Assembly: GCA_026414765.1 (NCBI GenBank)
Contig: JAOAIJ010000029.1
Location: forward strand, 60,716 to 124,715
Direction of reading: 5' to 3'
From: Clostridia bacterium
GTDB lineage: Bacteria; Bacillota; Clostridia; Acetivibrionales; DSM-27016
DNA: 64,000 bases
Part shown: piece after piece, positions 27,000 to 34,803 of the stretch
Numbering within the stretch: position 1 is the stretch's first letter
How the letters are laid out: the number at the start of each line of letters is the position of its first letter
The notes under the pieces: model-generated
Told to the model about the DNA's origin: nothing
The model's input: the letters and a program-made list of their open reading frames with translations, nothing else
The model's database searches: none
Translations under genes and position numbers: made by a program

Positions 27000-27455
27000 A
27001 TGGATATTTTAGAAAAACAAAAATACATATTTGGAAGTTTGTTTCTCATAGCAAATAAACTTCAGGTTATAGGAGACCACTATCTGGGGAAGGACGACAT
27101 TTCTACAAAGCAGTGGTTTTTGACGATAATGATTTCACAGTTCGGGGAAAATCCCCCGACTCTCAGCGAAGTATCCGCACTTATGGGAAGCTCCCGGCAA
27201 AATGTGAAGCAGTTAGCTTTAAAACTAGAGGAAAAAGGATTCCTGAAAATTGAAAAGGACGAGCAGGATGCACGGGCACTCAGGCTTGTAATGACAGAGA
27301 AAAGCAGAGTATTCTGGGAAGAGCGTAAGCACCAGGATTATATGTTTGTATCAAACCTTTTTAAGGATTTAAATGAAGATGAGATTAATGTTATGTGCAA
27401 TAGTTTTAAAAAGCTGTTTGATAAAATTCAGCATTTAGAAAAATCATTAACTTGA
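27000..27455 (+). CDS. MarR-family regulator 1
   Basis: 151 aa, winged-helix MarR fold: PPTLSEVSALMGSSRQNVKQ recognition region, then LALKLEEKGFLKIEKDEQDA wing. Paralogue of the regulator at 28.1 kb; both share PPTLSEV, QNVKQLAL and GFLKIEKD. Its promoter carries a 42-bp perfect palindrome. Followed by a flavodoxin gene with which it probably forms a unit. MarR proteins of this kind usually repress redox or drug genes and release DNA on ligand or oxidant binding; no conserved sensing Cys is evident. Confidence 0.9.
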   Translation: MDILEKQKYIFGSLFLIANKLQVIGDHYLGKDDISTKQWFLTIMISQFGENPPTLSEVSALMGSSRQNVKQLALKLEEKGFLKIEKDEQDARALRLVMTEKSRVFWEERKHQDYMFVSNLFKDLNEDEINVMCNSFKKLFDKIQHLEKSLT

Positions 27456-27565
27456 TGCTTTGTAACTAAGTAAGTCCTGTTCATAGGATTGGATACTGCA
27501 AGTTTATGTTCTGTCCGGAGAATTATCAATCTAGCACTATAGATCAGTTTAAGGAGGAAAATGGT

Positions 27566-28081
27566 ATGGATACATTAATAATTTACGCTACAAAGCATGG
27601 TACAGCAGAAAAGTGTGCTGCTCTGCTTTCAAAAAAACTGGAGGGGAAAGTCGATATCCATGATATCAAAGCTGGAAGTGTTTTGGACTTAACTAAATAC
27701 GGCAGAGTGGTTATCGGAGGCTCAATTTATATGGGAAGGATACAAAAGGAAATAAGTACATTCTGTACGCAGAATATAAATGAGCTGAGGGATAAAAAGC
27801 TTGGGCTGTATATATGCTGTATGTTCAAAAACAATGCTGATGCTCAGTTAAATAGCGCGTTTCCCAAGGAGCTTTTAGATATTGCTTCAGCAAAAGAATG
27901 CTTTGGAGGAGAGATGCGGTTCAGCAATATGAATTTTGCAGAAAGAATCATAACAAAAATGGTTTCAAAGACTATAGCCAAGGATGATGCAAGCCTTACA
28001 GGAATAGATACTAAAAAAGATGTATCAATGCTCGATGAAAGCAGTATCAACAAATTTGCAAAACTAATGAGCGAGGCATAA
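27566..28081 (+). CDS. Flavodoxin-domain protein
   Basis: 171 aa from ATG 27566 with AAGGAGG 8 bp upstream; a longer reading from 27506 lacks a ribosome site. Flavodoxin_5-like: TLIIYATKHGTAEKCAALLS (FMN phosphate loop) and GGSIYMGRIQKEISTF. Related to HemG/menaquinone-dependent protoporphyrinogen oxidase-type flavodoxins, though a heme role is not supported by the neighbours. Between the two marR genes. Confidence 0.88.
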   Translation: MDTLIIYATKHGTAEKCAALLSKKLEGKVDIHDIKAGSVLDLTKYGRVVIGGSIYMGRIQKEISTFCTQNINELRDKKLGLYICCMFKNNADAQLNSAFPKELLDIASAKECFGGEMRFSNMNFAERIITKMVSKTIAKDDASLTGIDTKKDVSMLDESSINKFAKLMSEA

Positions 28082-28093
28082 AAAATCTATTTA

Positions 28094-28110
28094 AATACGT
28101 AATATGTTAC
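28094..28110 (+). promoter_or_regulatory. MarR half-operator before marR2
   Basis: AATACGTAATATGTTAC repeats one arm of the large palindrome at 26929-26970 with a single change. It suggests that both MarR proteins, or either one, act on both transcription units. Confidence 0.65.
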
Positions 28111-28140
28111 ATAGGTGAGCATAAGTTAAAGGAAGATTCT

Positions 28141-28602
28141 ATGAGAAATACTGAAGCTTTAGAGAATGGAAAGGACACTTTGGCCAGATTGCTATTAATG
28201 ACAAACAAGCTCCGGATAATAGGGGACCGGGCTCTTGATGGTGAGATGACCATAAGACAATGGCTCCTGACTTTAGCAGTTGCACAGTATGGAGATATTC
28301 CCCCGACTCTCAGTGAAGTGGCGGAAATTATGGGGACTTCTCATCAGAATGTAAAGCAGCTTGCGTTAAGGCTTCATAAACAGGGTTTTTTAAAGATAGA
28401 AAAGGATAAAGTTGATCAAAGAGCAACCTGTTTGGTGTTAACGGAAAAAAGTTGTCTATTCTGGGAAAAGCGACAGATTGAAATCAGGCATTTTCTTACT
28501 GAACTTTTTAAGGACTTCAGTAGTGAAGACATAAACGCAATGGATGAGTACCTGAGAAAGCTGTATAAGAGTTTGCAAAAAATAGGAGAAGAAAGAAAAT
28601 GA
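28141..28602 (+). CDS. MarR-family regulator 2
   Basis: 153 aa, paralogue of regulator 1 with the same HTH core (PPTLSEVAEIMGTSHQNVKQ, GFLKIEKDKVDQRA). RBS AAAGGAAG 8 bp before ATG 28141. It begins a tight run of four genes (gaps of 2-16 bp or a short overlap): FMN-binding protein and two flavodoxin-fold reductases. Confidence 0.9.
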   Translation: MRNTEALENGKDTLARLLLMTNKLRIIGDRALDGEMTIRQWLLTLAVAQYGDIPPTLSEVAEIMGTSHQNVKQLALRLHKQGFLKIEKDKVDQRATCLVLTEKSCLFWEKRQIEIRHFLTELFKDFSSEDINAMDEYLRKLYKSLQKIGEERK

Positions 28603-28615
28603 AGGGGTGTTAAAA

Positions 28616-29002
28616 ATGAAAATATTCATAAAAATTGTTCTATCGGCTATTATTGCTTTTATCCTTATTATTGCAGGAGGTGTATTTTACCTGACACGGG
28701 GTCTTGATTCGGGAAGCAGGATTGATGTGAGGGTTGTAGATATGTCAGCCGTTGAAGATGGCACATACATCGGAGAATACAAAGCCGGAAGGTTTACCAA
28801 CAAGGTGAATGTAACGGTAAAAGATCATAAGATAACTAAAATTGATATAGAGAAGGATGTTACTTTCAATAAGCCAGAATGGACAAAGCTGATAATGGAA
28901 AGAGTTTTAGAAAAGCAAAATACGGATATAGATGTAGTCTCAGGTGCTACAGTTACCAGCAAGGCTTATTTGAAGGCAATTGAAAATGCATTGAGCAAGT
29001 AA
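28616..29002 (+). CDS. Membrane-anchored FMN-binding domain protein
   Basis: 128 aa from ATG 28616 behind AAGGGGTG. One N-terminal TM helix (about 4-26), then an FMN-binding domain (PF04205-type) ending in DVVSGATVTSKAYL. The SGATVTS motif is the site where ApbE-type transferases attach FMN to Thr in RnfG/NqrC-like proteins, so this may be a covalent flavoprotein on the outer face of the membrane. No apbE is in the window. Co-transcribed with flavodoxin-fold reductases, suggesting an electron path. Confidence 0.85.
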   Translation: MKIFIKIVLSAIIAFILIIAGGVFYLTRGLDSGSRIDVRVVDMSAVEDGTYIGEYKAGRFTNKVNVTVKDHKITKIDIEKDVTFNKPEWTKLIMERVLEKQNTDIDVVSGATVTSKAYLKAIENALSK

Positions 29003-29018
29003 AATCAGGAGGGCTATA

Positions 29019-29567
29019 ATGTCAATAGTAATACTTGATGCTATGGAAAGCGAAAATTATATATCAGAGGCACTTGTTGAAACAATCAGAGATAGAGGGA
29101 TAGAGCCGTTGCACTTCAAACTTGAGAATATGGAAATTTTACAATGCAGGTCTTGCGGTGCCTGTAGCTTTAAATCGCCCGGTAAATGTATAGTAAAGGA
29201 CGACATGCATGACATACTGAGGGAAATAGCAAAATGTAGTGTACTTATAATGCTCACACCTATCAGGTTCGGAGGATATTCGTCCAACTTGAAGAAAGCT
29301 GCAGATAAGCTGATGCATTTATGCCTTCCCACATACACGGTAAAATACGGTCATCTTCTCCATCCTGCACGTTATGGAACTAAGTTTATGCTTGGCATAG
29401 GTGTATACGCAGGGAATTCTAAGGATGAGGAATCAAGTTATAAAAGATTGGTGGAAAACAATGCGCTAAATGTTCAATATAAGCATAAGGCAATAGTACT
29501 TAAGCAGTCTGAAGATATAGCTGAAGTAAAAGAAAAAGTAGCCTGTACCCTTAGGGAGGTGTGTTGA
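29019..29567 (+). CDS. Flavodoxin-fold NAD(P)H-dependent oxidoreductase
   Basis: 182 aa. NADPH-dependent FMN-reductase-like: CRSCGACSFKSPGKCIVKDD after the first strands and LTPIRFGGYSSNLKKAADKL. The CxxC-x8-C cluster is common in iron-sulfur flavoproteins and related enzymes of anaerobes. RBS AGGAGG 8 bp before ATG. Its stop overlaps the region of the next gene's start by only a few bases. Confidence 0.83.
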   Translation: MSIVILDAMESENYISEALVETIRDRGIEPLHFKLENMEILQCRSCGACSFKSPGKCIVKDDMHDILREIAKCSVLIMLTPIRFGGYSSNLKKAADKLMHLCLPTYTVKYGHLLHPARYGTKFMLGIGVYAGNSKDEESSYKRLVENNALNVQYKHKAIVLKQSEDIAEVKEKVACTLREVC

Positions 29568-29569
29568 GG

Positions 29570-30241
29570 ATGAGCACTGCAAAACTTCTTCTATTAAACG
29601 GAAGTCCAAGAAAAAAGGGGACTTCATACAGTTTTTCAAGAACAATCAAAAAGCTGGTTGAGGATGCAGGCAGTATAGCGGAAATCATACATCTGATAGA
29701 TTATTTTGATGGCAAGGCGAAATTTGACACTTTAAAAGATTCTCTTTTGAAAAGCGACGTTATAGCCCTGGTATCACCTTTGTATTCGGATACGCTCCCG
29801 TACTTCAACATTTGGATGCTTGAAAAGCTCGTAAGTGAATGTAAAGATGACTTAAAGGGAAAAAATTTCTTTGCAGTCGGGCAATGTGGATTTCCCGACA
29901 TAACCCGTATAGAACCGCTCCTTGATGCCGGCCGTTTTTTTGCAGAAGATATGGGAATGAAATGGCTTGGAGGTCTTGCATATGGGGGAGGTGCCATGAT
30001 AAATGGTACTCTTCTGGAAGACTTAGGAGAAAGGGGTAAGAGGATCACATCAGGTTTTGAGATGGCAGTACAGAATATTCTCAGAGGTGAAAGAATATCC
30101 CCCAAATCCCAGGAAACCATAACACTAAAAATACCCAGGACTCTATATTGGCCTTTAATAGTCTACTTAAATACTAAAATCAAGAAGCTTGCAAAGGAAA
30201 ATGGGAACGTGGATTATGGAAGGAAGGTTTATCTTGAATAA
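29570..30241 (+). CDS. NADPH-dependent FMN reductase-like protein
   Basis: 223 aa from ATG 29570 (RBS AGGGAGGTG). Flavodoxin-like fold with the FMN phosphate loop LLLNGSPRKKGTSYSF, then SPLYSDTLPYF and the glycine-rich GGLAYGGGAMINGTLLEDLG. A basic C-terminal tail (KIKKLAKENG) may contact the membrane. Last gene of the MarR/FMN unit. The electron acceptor is unknown. Confidence 0.82.
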   Translation: MSTAKLLLLNGSPRKKGTSYSFSRTIKKLVEDAGSIAEIIHLIDYFDGKAKFDTLKDSLLKSDVIALVSPLYSDTLPYFNIWMLEKLVSECKDDLKGKNFFAVGQCGFPDITRIEPLLDAGRFFAEDMGMKWLGGLAYGGGAMINGTLLEDLGERGKRITSGFEMAVQNILRGERISPKSQETITLKIPRTLYWPLIVYLNTKIKKLAKENGNVDYGRKVYLE

Positions 30242-30359
30242 GCCATTAATAGGACTGTCCGAATAATTACTGTTTTATATGCTGAGTTTGGGTGAATCAG
30301 GGCATGGAAATACTCTTCTTGCGGAGATATAGCTCTATACAAATTTTTGCGATCTAGTA

Positions 30360-30521
30360 TCAGGCACTGATTTTCCCTGATTTGGACTCATGCCGGTTGT
30401 ATTTTGGTTCAATCAAGTTTATATCATGTTTCTGAAACTTTTCCCCATTTGATTTCCTTCTCAACAAAAAGGGCTTTAAAAGAGTTGAGAACAACCCTTT
30501 AAAAAACTGAGCTTTACGCAT
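30360..30521 (-). CDS. Small basic protein, unknown
   Basis: 53 aa from ATG 30521, which has AAAGGTG 6 bp upstream. Starts RKAQFFKGLFSTLLKPFLLR, an amphipathic segment, then a polar basic tail. No family recognised. The good ribosome site is the only support. Confidence 0.4.
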   Translation of the reverse strand: MRKAQFFKGLFSTLLKPFLLRRKSNGEKFQKHDINLIEPKYNRHESKSGKISA

Positions 30522-31130
30522 ACTATCACCTTTTGTCATAAGTATCAATATATATAAACAACTATAAATATATATCGAAAGTTTAACAGAGTCAAATTAC
30601 ATTTTGTTTAAATATGTAAAAAATGTGTAATATATTGGTGAGACATCAAATGTATCCAAACAAAATGTGTAAACGAATCAGATACATATTACTTATTTGC
30701 TTTGTATAACCCATTAATACATGTATTTTATAGAGCACACGGAAAGGACTTCGAGGTAAGATCTCAAAGTCCTTTTCGCATGCCTGAGTTTCCGGTTTGT
30801 CTAATACAGCAATTACTGTATCATTCTTCAATTTCAGTTTAGCGATGTCATAAGCAGGGAGTCCGGAGTAATAATCCTTGATTGCTGCAGATAATTGAAA
30901 ATATATAGCTTAAAATATCACTAAATTCGGCAAAAGTCTAAATATTACCAGTATCTGAGTAAAACAGTCAAAAATATTTGTTTTAAATTTTTACAGAAAG
31001 TATTATAATGACAAAATAGGCTTTTTTAGAAAACTATGCTACAGGAGATAAACTATGCTTGAGAATAAAAGTGTTTGTTTTCTGTGGCATTTTAATAACA
31101 GGTGAAAAACAGCAGAAGGTGGATTTATTG
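30522..31130. other. Gene-poor stretch before the KimA-like gene
   Basis: Holds an 11-bp inverted repeat ACATTTTGTTT/AAACAAAATGT (30599-30609 and 30658-30668) and a terminator-like hairpin (30743-30776). I see no convincing gene, and no c-di-AMP (ydaO) riboswitch consensus before the transporter. Confidence 0.5.
30743..30776 (+). terminator. Terminator-like hairpin
   Basis: AAAGGACTT-c-GAG / CTC-a-AAGTCCTTT with a 7-base loop and a TTTT end. Nothing obvious lies upstream on the plus strand; it may end an unrecognised small RNA. Confidence 0.6.
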
Positions 31131-32999
31131 ATGGGTAACTTTAAAAGATTGTTAATAGGCAGGCCTTTAAAAAATGAAGCACTAAAGGGTGAAAAATTTG
31201 GAGTGTTATGGGGGCTTCCTATACTTTCAAGTGATGCAATTTCTTCAGTAGCATATGCAGGTCAAGAAATCCTAATTGTTCTGTTTCCTGCGATCGGTAT
31301 GCTTGCATTTACACAGCTGACATATATCTCAATAGCGATTATTGCACTTTTGACAATATTAATGCTTTCGTACCGCCAGACAATAGACACTTACCCAAAT
31401 GGAGGCGGAGCCTTTATAGTCGCTAAAGAAAATATCGGCGTAATTGCCGGTGTTACCGCAGGTTCTGCGCTAAGTATCGGCTATATTCTTACTGTTGCAG
31501 TTAGTATAGCGTCCGGTGTAGATCAAATTGTGTCTGTATTCCGGGTACTTGAGCCATATAGGGTGCTCCTTTGCGTGGTTATTATTTTTCTGATGACAAT
31601 TGGAAATCTAAGGGGAATAAAAGAGTCTGCAAAAATATTCAGTCTCCCAACCTATTTTTTTATTTTATCTATTTTATTAATGTTGGTTGTCGGCCTTATA
31701 AAAGTATTAAACGGCTATAAGCCTGAACCTATCCATGTAGCACAGGATACGCTCCAACCTCTTACGCTTTTTCTGGTGCTTAAAGCTTTTACAAATGGCT
31801 GTGCCGCTCTTACAGGAGTTGAAGCCGTCAGCAATGCAGTACCAAATTTCAGAGAGCCGTCTACGAAAAATGCCAAAACCGTACTGGTGTTACTTTCCTT
31901 ACTTGTTTTGATAGTATTTGGAGGAACATCGGTTATTGCAAATTACTATCCTATACACCCGGAGCAGGGTGCGATGCTTGTACAGATTGCAGGTATGATT
32001 TTTGGGACGAGTAACTTATTCTACTATATTATTATGGGATTATCATTTACCATTCTGGTTCTTGCAGCAAATACAGCTTATTTTGGTTTTCCAAATTTGA
32101 TTTCCGTTATGGCAAAAGAGGGTTATGTTCCAAGACAGCTGAGCATGAGAGGCGACAGGTTGAGCTATTCAAACGGAATAATTCTTCTTTCTGGAATCTC
32201 AATTATTCTGATAGTAGCGTTCAGGGCAAATGTAACATCACTGATTGGTTTATATGCTATTGGTGTGTTTATCTCTTTTACACTTTCACAGACCGGAATG
32301 TTTTTTAGATGGATTAAACAAAAGGGTAGCAATTGGGGTGTCAAAGCTATGATAAATGGTTTTGGGGCAGCTGTAACGCTTGCTGTAGTAATAGTTATTG
32401 CTATCACAAAGTTTGCCCAGGGAACATGGATTGTGGTAATAGTTATCCCCATCCTCATTATCATGATGCTTAAAGTAAAAAGGCATTATATTGCAGTAAA
32501 AAAACAGCTAAGGATTTCTCTCGAAGAATTAGACAAAATAGAAATTGAAAATGATAAGTATATAAACCGTGTTATTGTTCTTATGGAAAGTGTGAACAAA
32601 TCCAGCATAAGGGCATTGCGGCTTGCGAAAACTATTTCTGACAATGTAGTTGCTTTTTGTGTAGCTACTGATGAGGAAAGCGGGAGAGAAGTACAGGATA
32701 AATATAAGAGGTTAAAGACCAGCATACCTCTTATAGTAAAATACTCACCGTTCAGAAAAGTGGTAGATCCGCTGCTGAAATTTGTTGAATCAGCAGAATA
32801 TGAATATAAAAGGGGTGATATGATAACTGTCATATTACCTCAATTTTCCGTAAAACGTTGGTGGCATAAAATTTTGCACAATCAAACAAGAGTGTTCATT
32901 GAAAGAGAATTATTGAAGCATAAGCATATAGTTGTTGCTGTAATGCCCTTGCAGCTAAAAGATGACGAATTTGTTCTGAAGAGTCCGAAATACAAATAA
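31131..32999 (+). CDS. APC-superfamily transporter resembling the K+ importer KimA
   Basis: 622 aa from ATG 31131 (AAGGTGG 9 bp upstream). About 12 TM helices, then a cytoplasmic C-terminal domain (about 460-622). The N-terminus FKRLLIGRPL, PILSSDAISSVAYAGQEILI and SYRQTIDTYPNGGGAFIVAK closely parallels Bacillus KimA (YdaO), a proton-coupled potassium importer controlled by c-di-AMP. Generic amino-acid permeases of the same family are the alternative. Its neighbours give no functional hint. Confidence 0.82.
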   Translation: MGNFKRLLIGRPLKNEALKGEKFGVLWGLPILSSDAISSVAYAGQEILIVLFPAIGMLAFTQLTYISIAIIALLTILMLSYRQTIDTYPNGGGAFIVAKENIGVIAGVTAGSALSIGYILTVAVSIASGVDQIVSVFRVLEPYRVLLCVVIIFLMTIGNLRGIKESAKIFSLPTYFFILSILLMLVVGLIKVLNGYKPEPIHVAQDTLQPLTLFLVLKAFTNGCAALTGVEAVSNAVPNFREPSTKNAKTVLVLLSLLVLIVFGGTSVIANYYPIHPEQGAMLVQIAGMIFGTSNLFYYIIMGLSFTILVLAANTAYFGFPNLISVMAKEGYVPRQLSMRGDRLSYSNGIILLSGISIILIVAFRANVTSLIGLYAIGVFISFTLSQTGMFFRWIKQKGSNWGVKAMINGFGAAVTLAVVIVIAITKFAQGTWIVVIVIPILIIMMLKVKRHYIAVKKQLRISLEELDKIEIENDKYINRVIVLMESVNKSSIRALRLAKTISDNVVAFCVATDEESGREVQDKYKRLKTSIPLIVKYSPFRKVVDPLLKFVESAEYEYKRGDMITVILPQFSVKRWWHKILHNQTRVFIERELLKHKHIVVAVMPLQLKDDEFVLKSPKYK

Positions 33000-33030
33000 A
33001 AAGGGAATTAACGCTACAAGCCCGTGGTTT

Positions 33031-33147
33031 ATGACTAGCTCCAACCAAAACCTCAAAGCTGGCAAGACCAATGGAAAGTGGGTGTCAGACATAACCTATA
33101 TATCTACGAAAGAAGGCTGTCTATTTTATCGAGGCAAGGTCAAGTAG
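33031..33147 (+). pseudogene. IS3-family transposase (OrfB) remnant
   Basis: 39 codons ending in TAG at 33145. The residues NGKWVSDITYISTKEGCLFY match the first catalytic-Asp region of IS3-type integrase cores (usual form KWVTDITYI...). Everything else of the element is gone, and no terminal repeats are visible. The stretch 33000-33317 holds nothing else I can identify. Confidence 0.75.
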
Positions 33148-33317
33148 GATAAGTAATTCTTGATTTATTTGTCATTGGAGGTATGCTATCATCTTCAAGC
33201 TGATGATTAATAATAAATTTGAATTGCAGTTTGAGCAAATCAAATATAACACCACCTAATATGTATTTGGGACAGTTTTTTTACAATAATGCGAAAAACT
33301 TTCAGACAAATTGGAAT

Positions 33318-33743
33318 TTATCGGTCTGTTTGTTCTGTCATCAATCCCCATCGGAAACCAAATTTGTCTATAAATACAACCATGCAAGAACTATATGTCG
33401 TGCTCTGCATCTGATAAATTGTCTCGCTGTCTTCTTTTAAAACTTCATATGCCTGTTTTACTTCGTCCTTTGTATCGAATGTGACAGTCAGTGAAAGAGC
33501 CGTACTTTTTGTCAAATTAACATCCATATTGTCGCACATCATAATCCTTTGGGTGCCAATAAAAAGTTCTGCATGATATATGTAGTTTTCTTGTTCTGGT
33601 GTTAATTTTTTATTCCAATCAGACTTATTGGCATCAGAATATCGTAATAAACAACCAACCTTTGCATCAAAAGCCTTTTGATACAGTACAATTGCTTCTT
33701 CACAACGTCCTGCAAAATTAAAATTTGGTGTTATTATAGCCAT
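33318..33743 (-). CDS. VOC-family (PhnB/glyoxalase-like) protein
   Basis: 141 aa. PhnB-type VOC fold: ITPNFNFAGRCEEAIVLYQK, then AELFIGTQRIMMCDN, VTFDTKDEVKQAYEVL and a C-terminal DKFGFRWGLMTE. Members bind metal and small molecules; many are annotated as 3-demethylubiquinone-methyltransferase-like without proof. RBS AAGGGTGG 6 bp upstream. The gene directly upstream ends 2 bp before its start codon. Confidence 0.88.
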   Translation of the reverse strand: MAIITPNFNFAGRCEEAIVLYQKAFDAKVGCLLRYSDANKSDWNKKLTPEQENYIYHAELFIGTQRIMMCDNMDVNLTKSTALSLTVTFDTKDEVKQAYEVLKEDSETIYQMQSTTYSSCMVVFIDKFGFRWGLMTEQTDR

Positions 33744-33744
33744 T

Positions 33745-34002
33745 TTACCACCCTTTCATTTTTTCATTAAATTCCTTTTCATCGGTAAGATTATATATAT
33801 AGCCATTAGAGTTTGCAATATCAAACGAATACGAACTAAATCCTGATATTTGTCGGCAATACCACTTCATTCCAAATCTATAACTCATTAACTTTGTCAT
33901 CTTTTTATCAGGTGAAGAGTATTCAGGGTTGATTTTGAATATGATTTTGCCGGTAGGGGTAAGGTAGGGGTAAAAAAGTTCAGAATATCCAAAAAGGGTC
34001 AT
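33745..34002 (-). CDS. Hypothetical protein upstream of the VOC gene
   Basis: 85 aa, no recognised domain; aromatic-rich (PYLTPTGKIIFKINPEYSSP, YRFGMKWYCRQISGFSSYSF). Ends directly before the VOC gene, whose ribosome site it contains, so the two may be translated together. Its own start lacks a clear Shine-Dalgarno and could mark a truncated gene. Confidence 0.45.
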   Translation of the reverse strand: MTLFGYSELFYPYLTPTGKIIFKINPEYSSPDKKMTKLMSYRFGMKWYCRQISGFSSYSFDIANSNGYIYNLTDEKEFNEKMKGW

Positions 34003-34028
34003 AGACCAAAGTCTGTAACCCTTATGTT

Positions 34029-34120
34029 TGGCGGAAAGAGAGGGATTCGAACCCTCGGTGGGGTATTAGCCCACACACGATTTCCAGTCGTGCGCCTTAG
34101 ACCAGCTCAGCCATCTTTCC
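34029..34120 (-). tRNA. tRNA-Ser (anticodon GGA)
   Basis: Class II tRNA with long variable arm. Anticodon stem-loop CACGA-CTGGAAA-TCGTG gives GGA. T-arm GAGGGTTCGAATCCCTC, acceptor GGAAAGA/TCTTTCC, discriminator G, and an encoded CCA at the 3' end (34029-34031). Confidence 0.97.
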
Positions 34121-34438
34121 ATTTTTATTTATGCCGGTTCAACACCGCTTTACTATTTTACATTAGATATAGCGTATTGTCAATAATGTATGCCTTCCTA
34201 AAACTGAAGATATTTCCATAGGAAGAGGTTATGGAGCAAAGTATTGGCTAATATAATAACATAGTAGGATTAAGGGTGTTTTACCGGAGAATATTATTTC
34301 CACTGGATTGAAATCTTTCTATTTAGGTGGTAGAATATTGATAATAACCAATAAATCCTTAACATAACTGAATAGTAAATCAGCAAGCACCGGCAATGAT
34401 GTTGGTGTCAAAAAATTTTACCCAATGGAGGGTTTAAA

Positions 34439-34594
34439 ATGAATTGCAATATTGATTTTTATTTGTGTAAGAATCTGCTTTACTGGGATAGTGTTGATTT
34501 AAAAGGGTATGTCTGCACAATAAGCGGCAAAAAATGCAGCTGTCAGGGCAACGATTGTACTTGTCTCGCTTATGAAGAGGATTTAGAGGAGTAA
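34439..34594 (+). CDS. Small Cys-rich protein
   Basis: 51 aa with seven Cys, several as CSCQGNDCTC near the C-terminus, and an acidic tail. GGAGG lies 7-8 bp upstream of ATG 34439. The Cys spacing would suit a small metal-binding or ferredoxin-like knot. Family unknown. The rest of 34121-34438 and 34595-34768 shows no gene. Confidence 0.6.
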   Translation: MNCNIDFYLCKNLLYWDSVDLKGYVCTISGKKCSCQGNDCTCLAYEEDLEE

Positions 34595-34768
34595 CTATTA
34601 GTATTTCTAAAAGTTTGTACCCAGTTTTCTATATTTTAAGGGTATAAAATCTCGACCTAATATACCTCTGTTTTCATATTTCCTGATTATGTTGAAACAA
34701 TATCCGCAATTTTTACCTGTAAAAGTAAAAGTTTATTTAGCTATGCTTCTTTTTAAAGCTACAAACGA

Positions 34769-34803
34769 AAAAGTCACCTTCATATATCAAGGTGACTTTT
34801 ATT
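34769..34803. terminator. Terminator of the restriction-modification gene
   Basis: AAAAGTCACCTT/AAGGTGACTTTT (34769-34780 with 34789-34800), U-rich on both strands, directly at the 3' end of the minus-strand gene. Confidence 0.85.

Noticed and set aside
30830..31130. Possible c-di-AMP (ydaO) riboswitch before the KimA-like gene
   Set aside because: I could not find the conserved core bases or a convincing pairing scheme, only generic AT-rich sequence.
34024..34221. Open frame of 65 codons on the plus strand
   Set aside because: It runs through the antisense of tRNA-Ser(GGA) and has no ribosome site.
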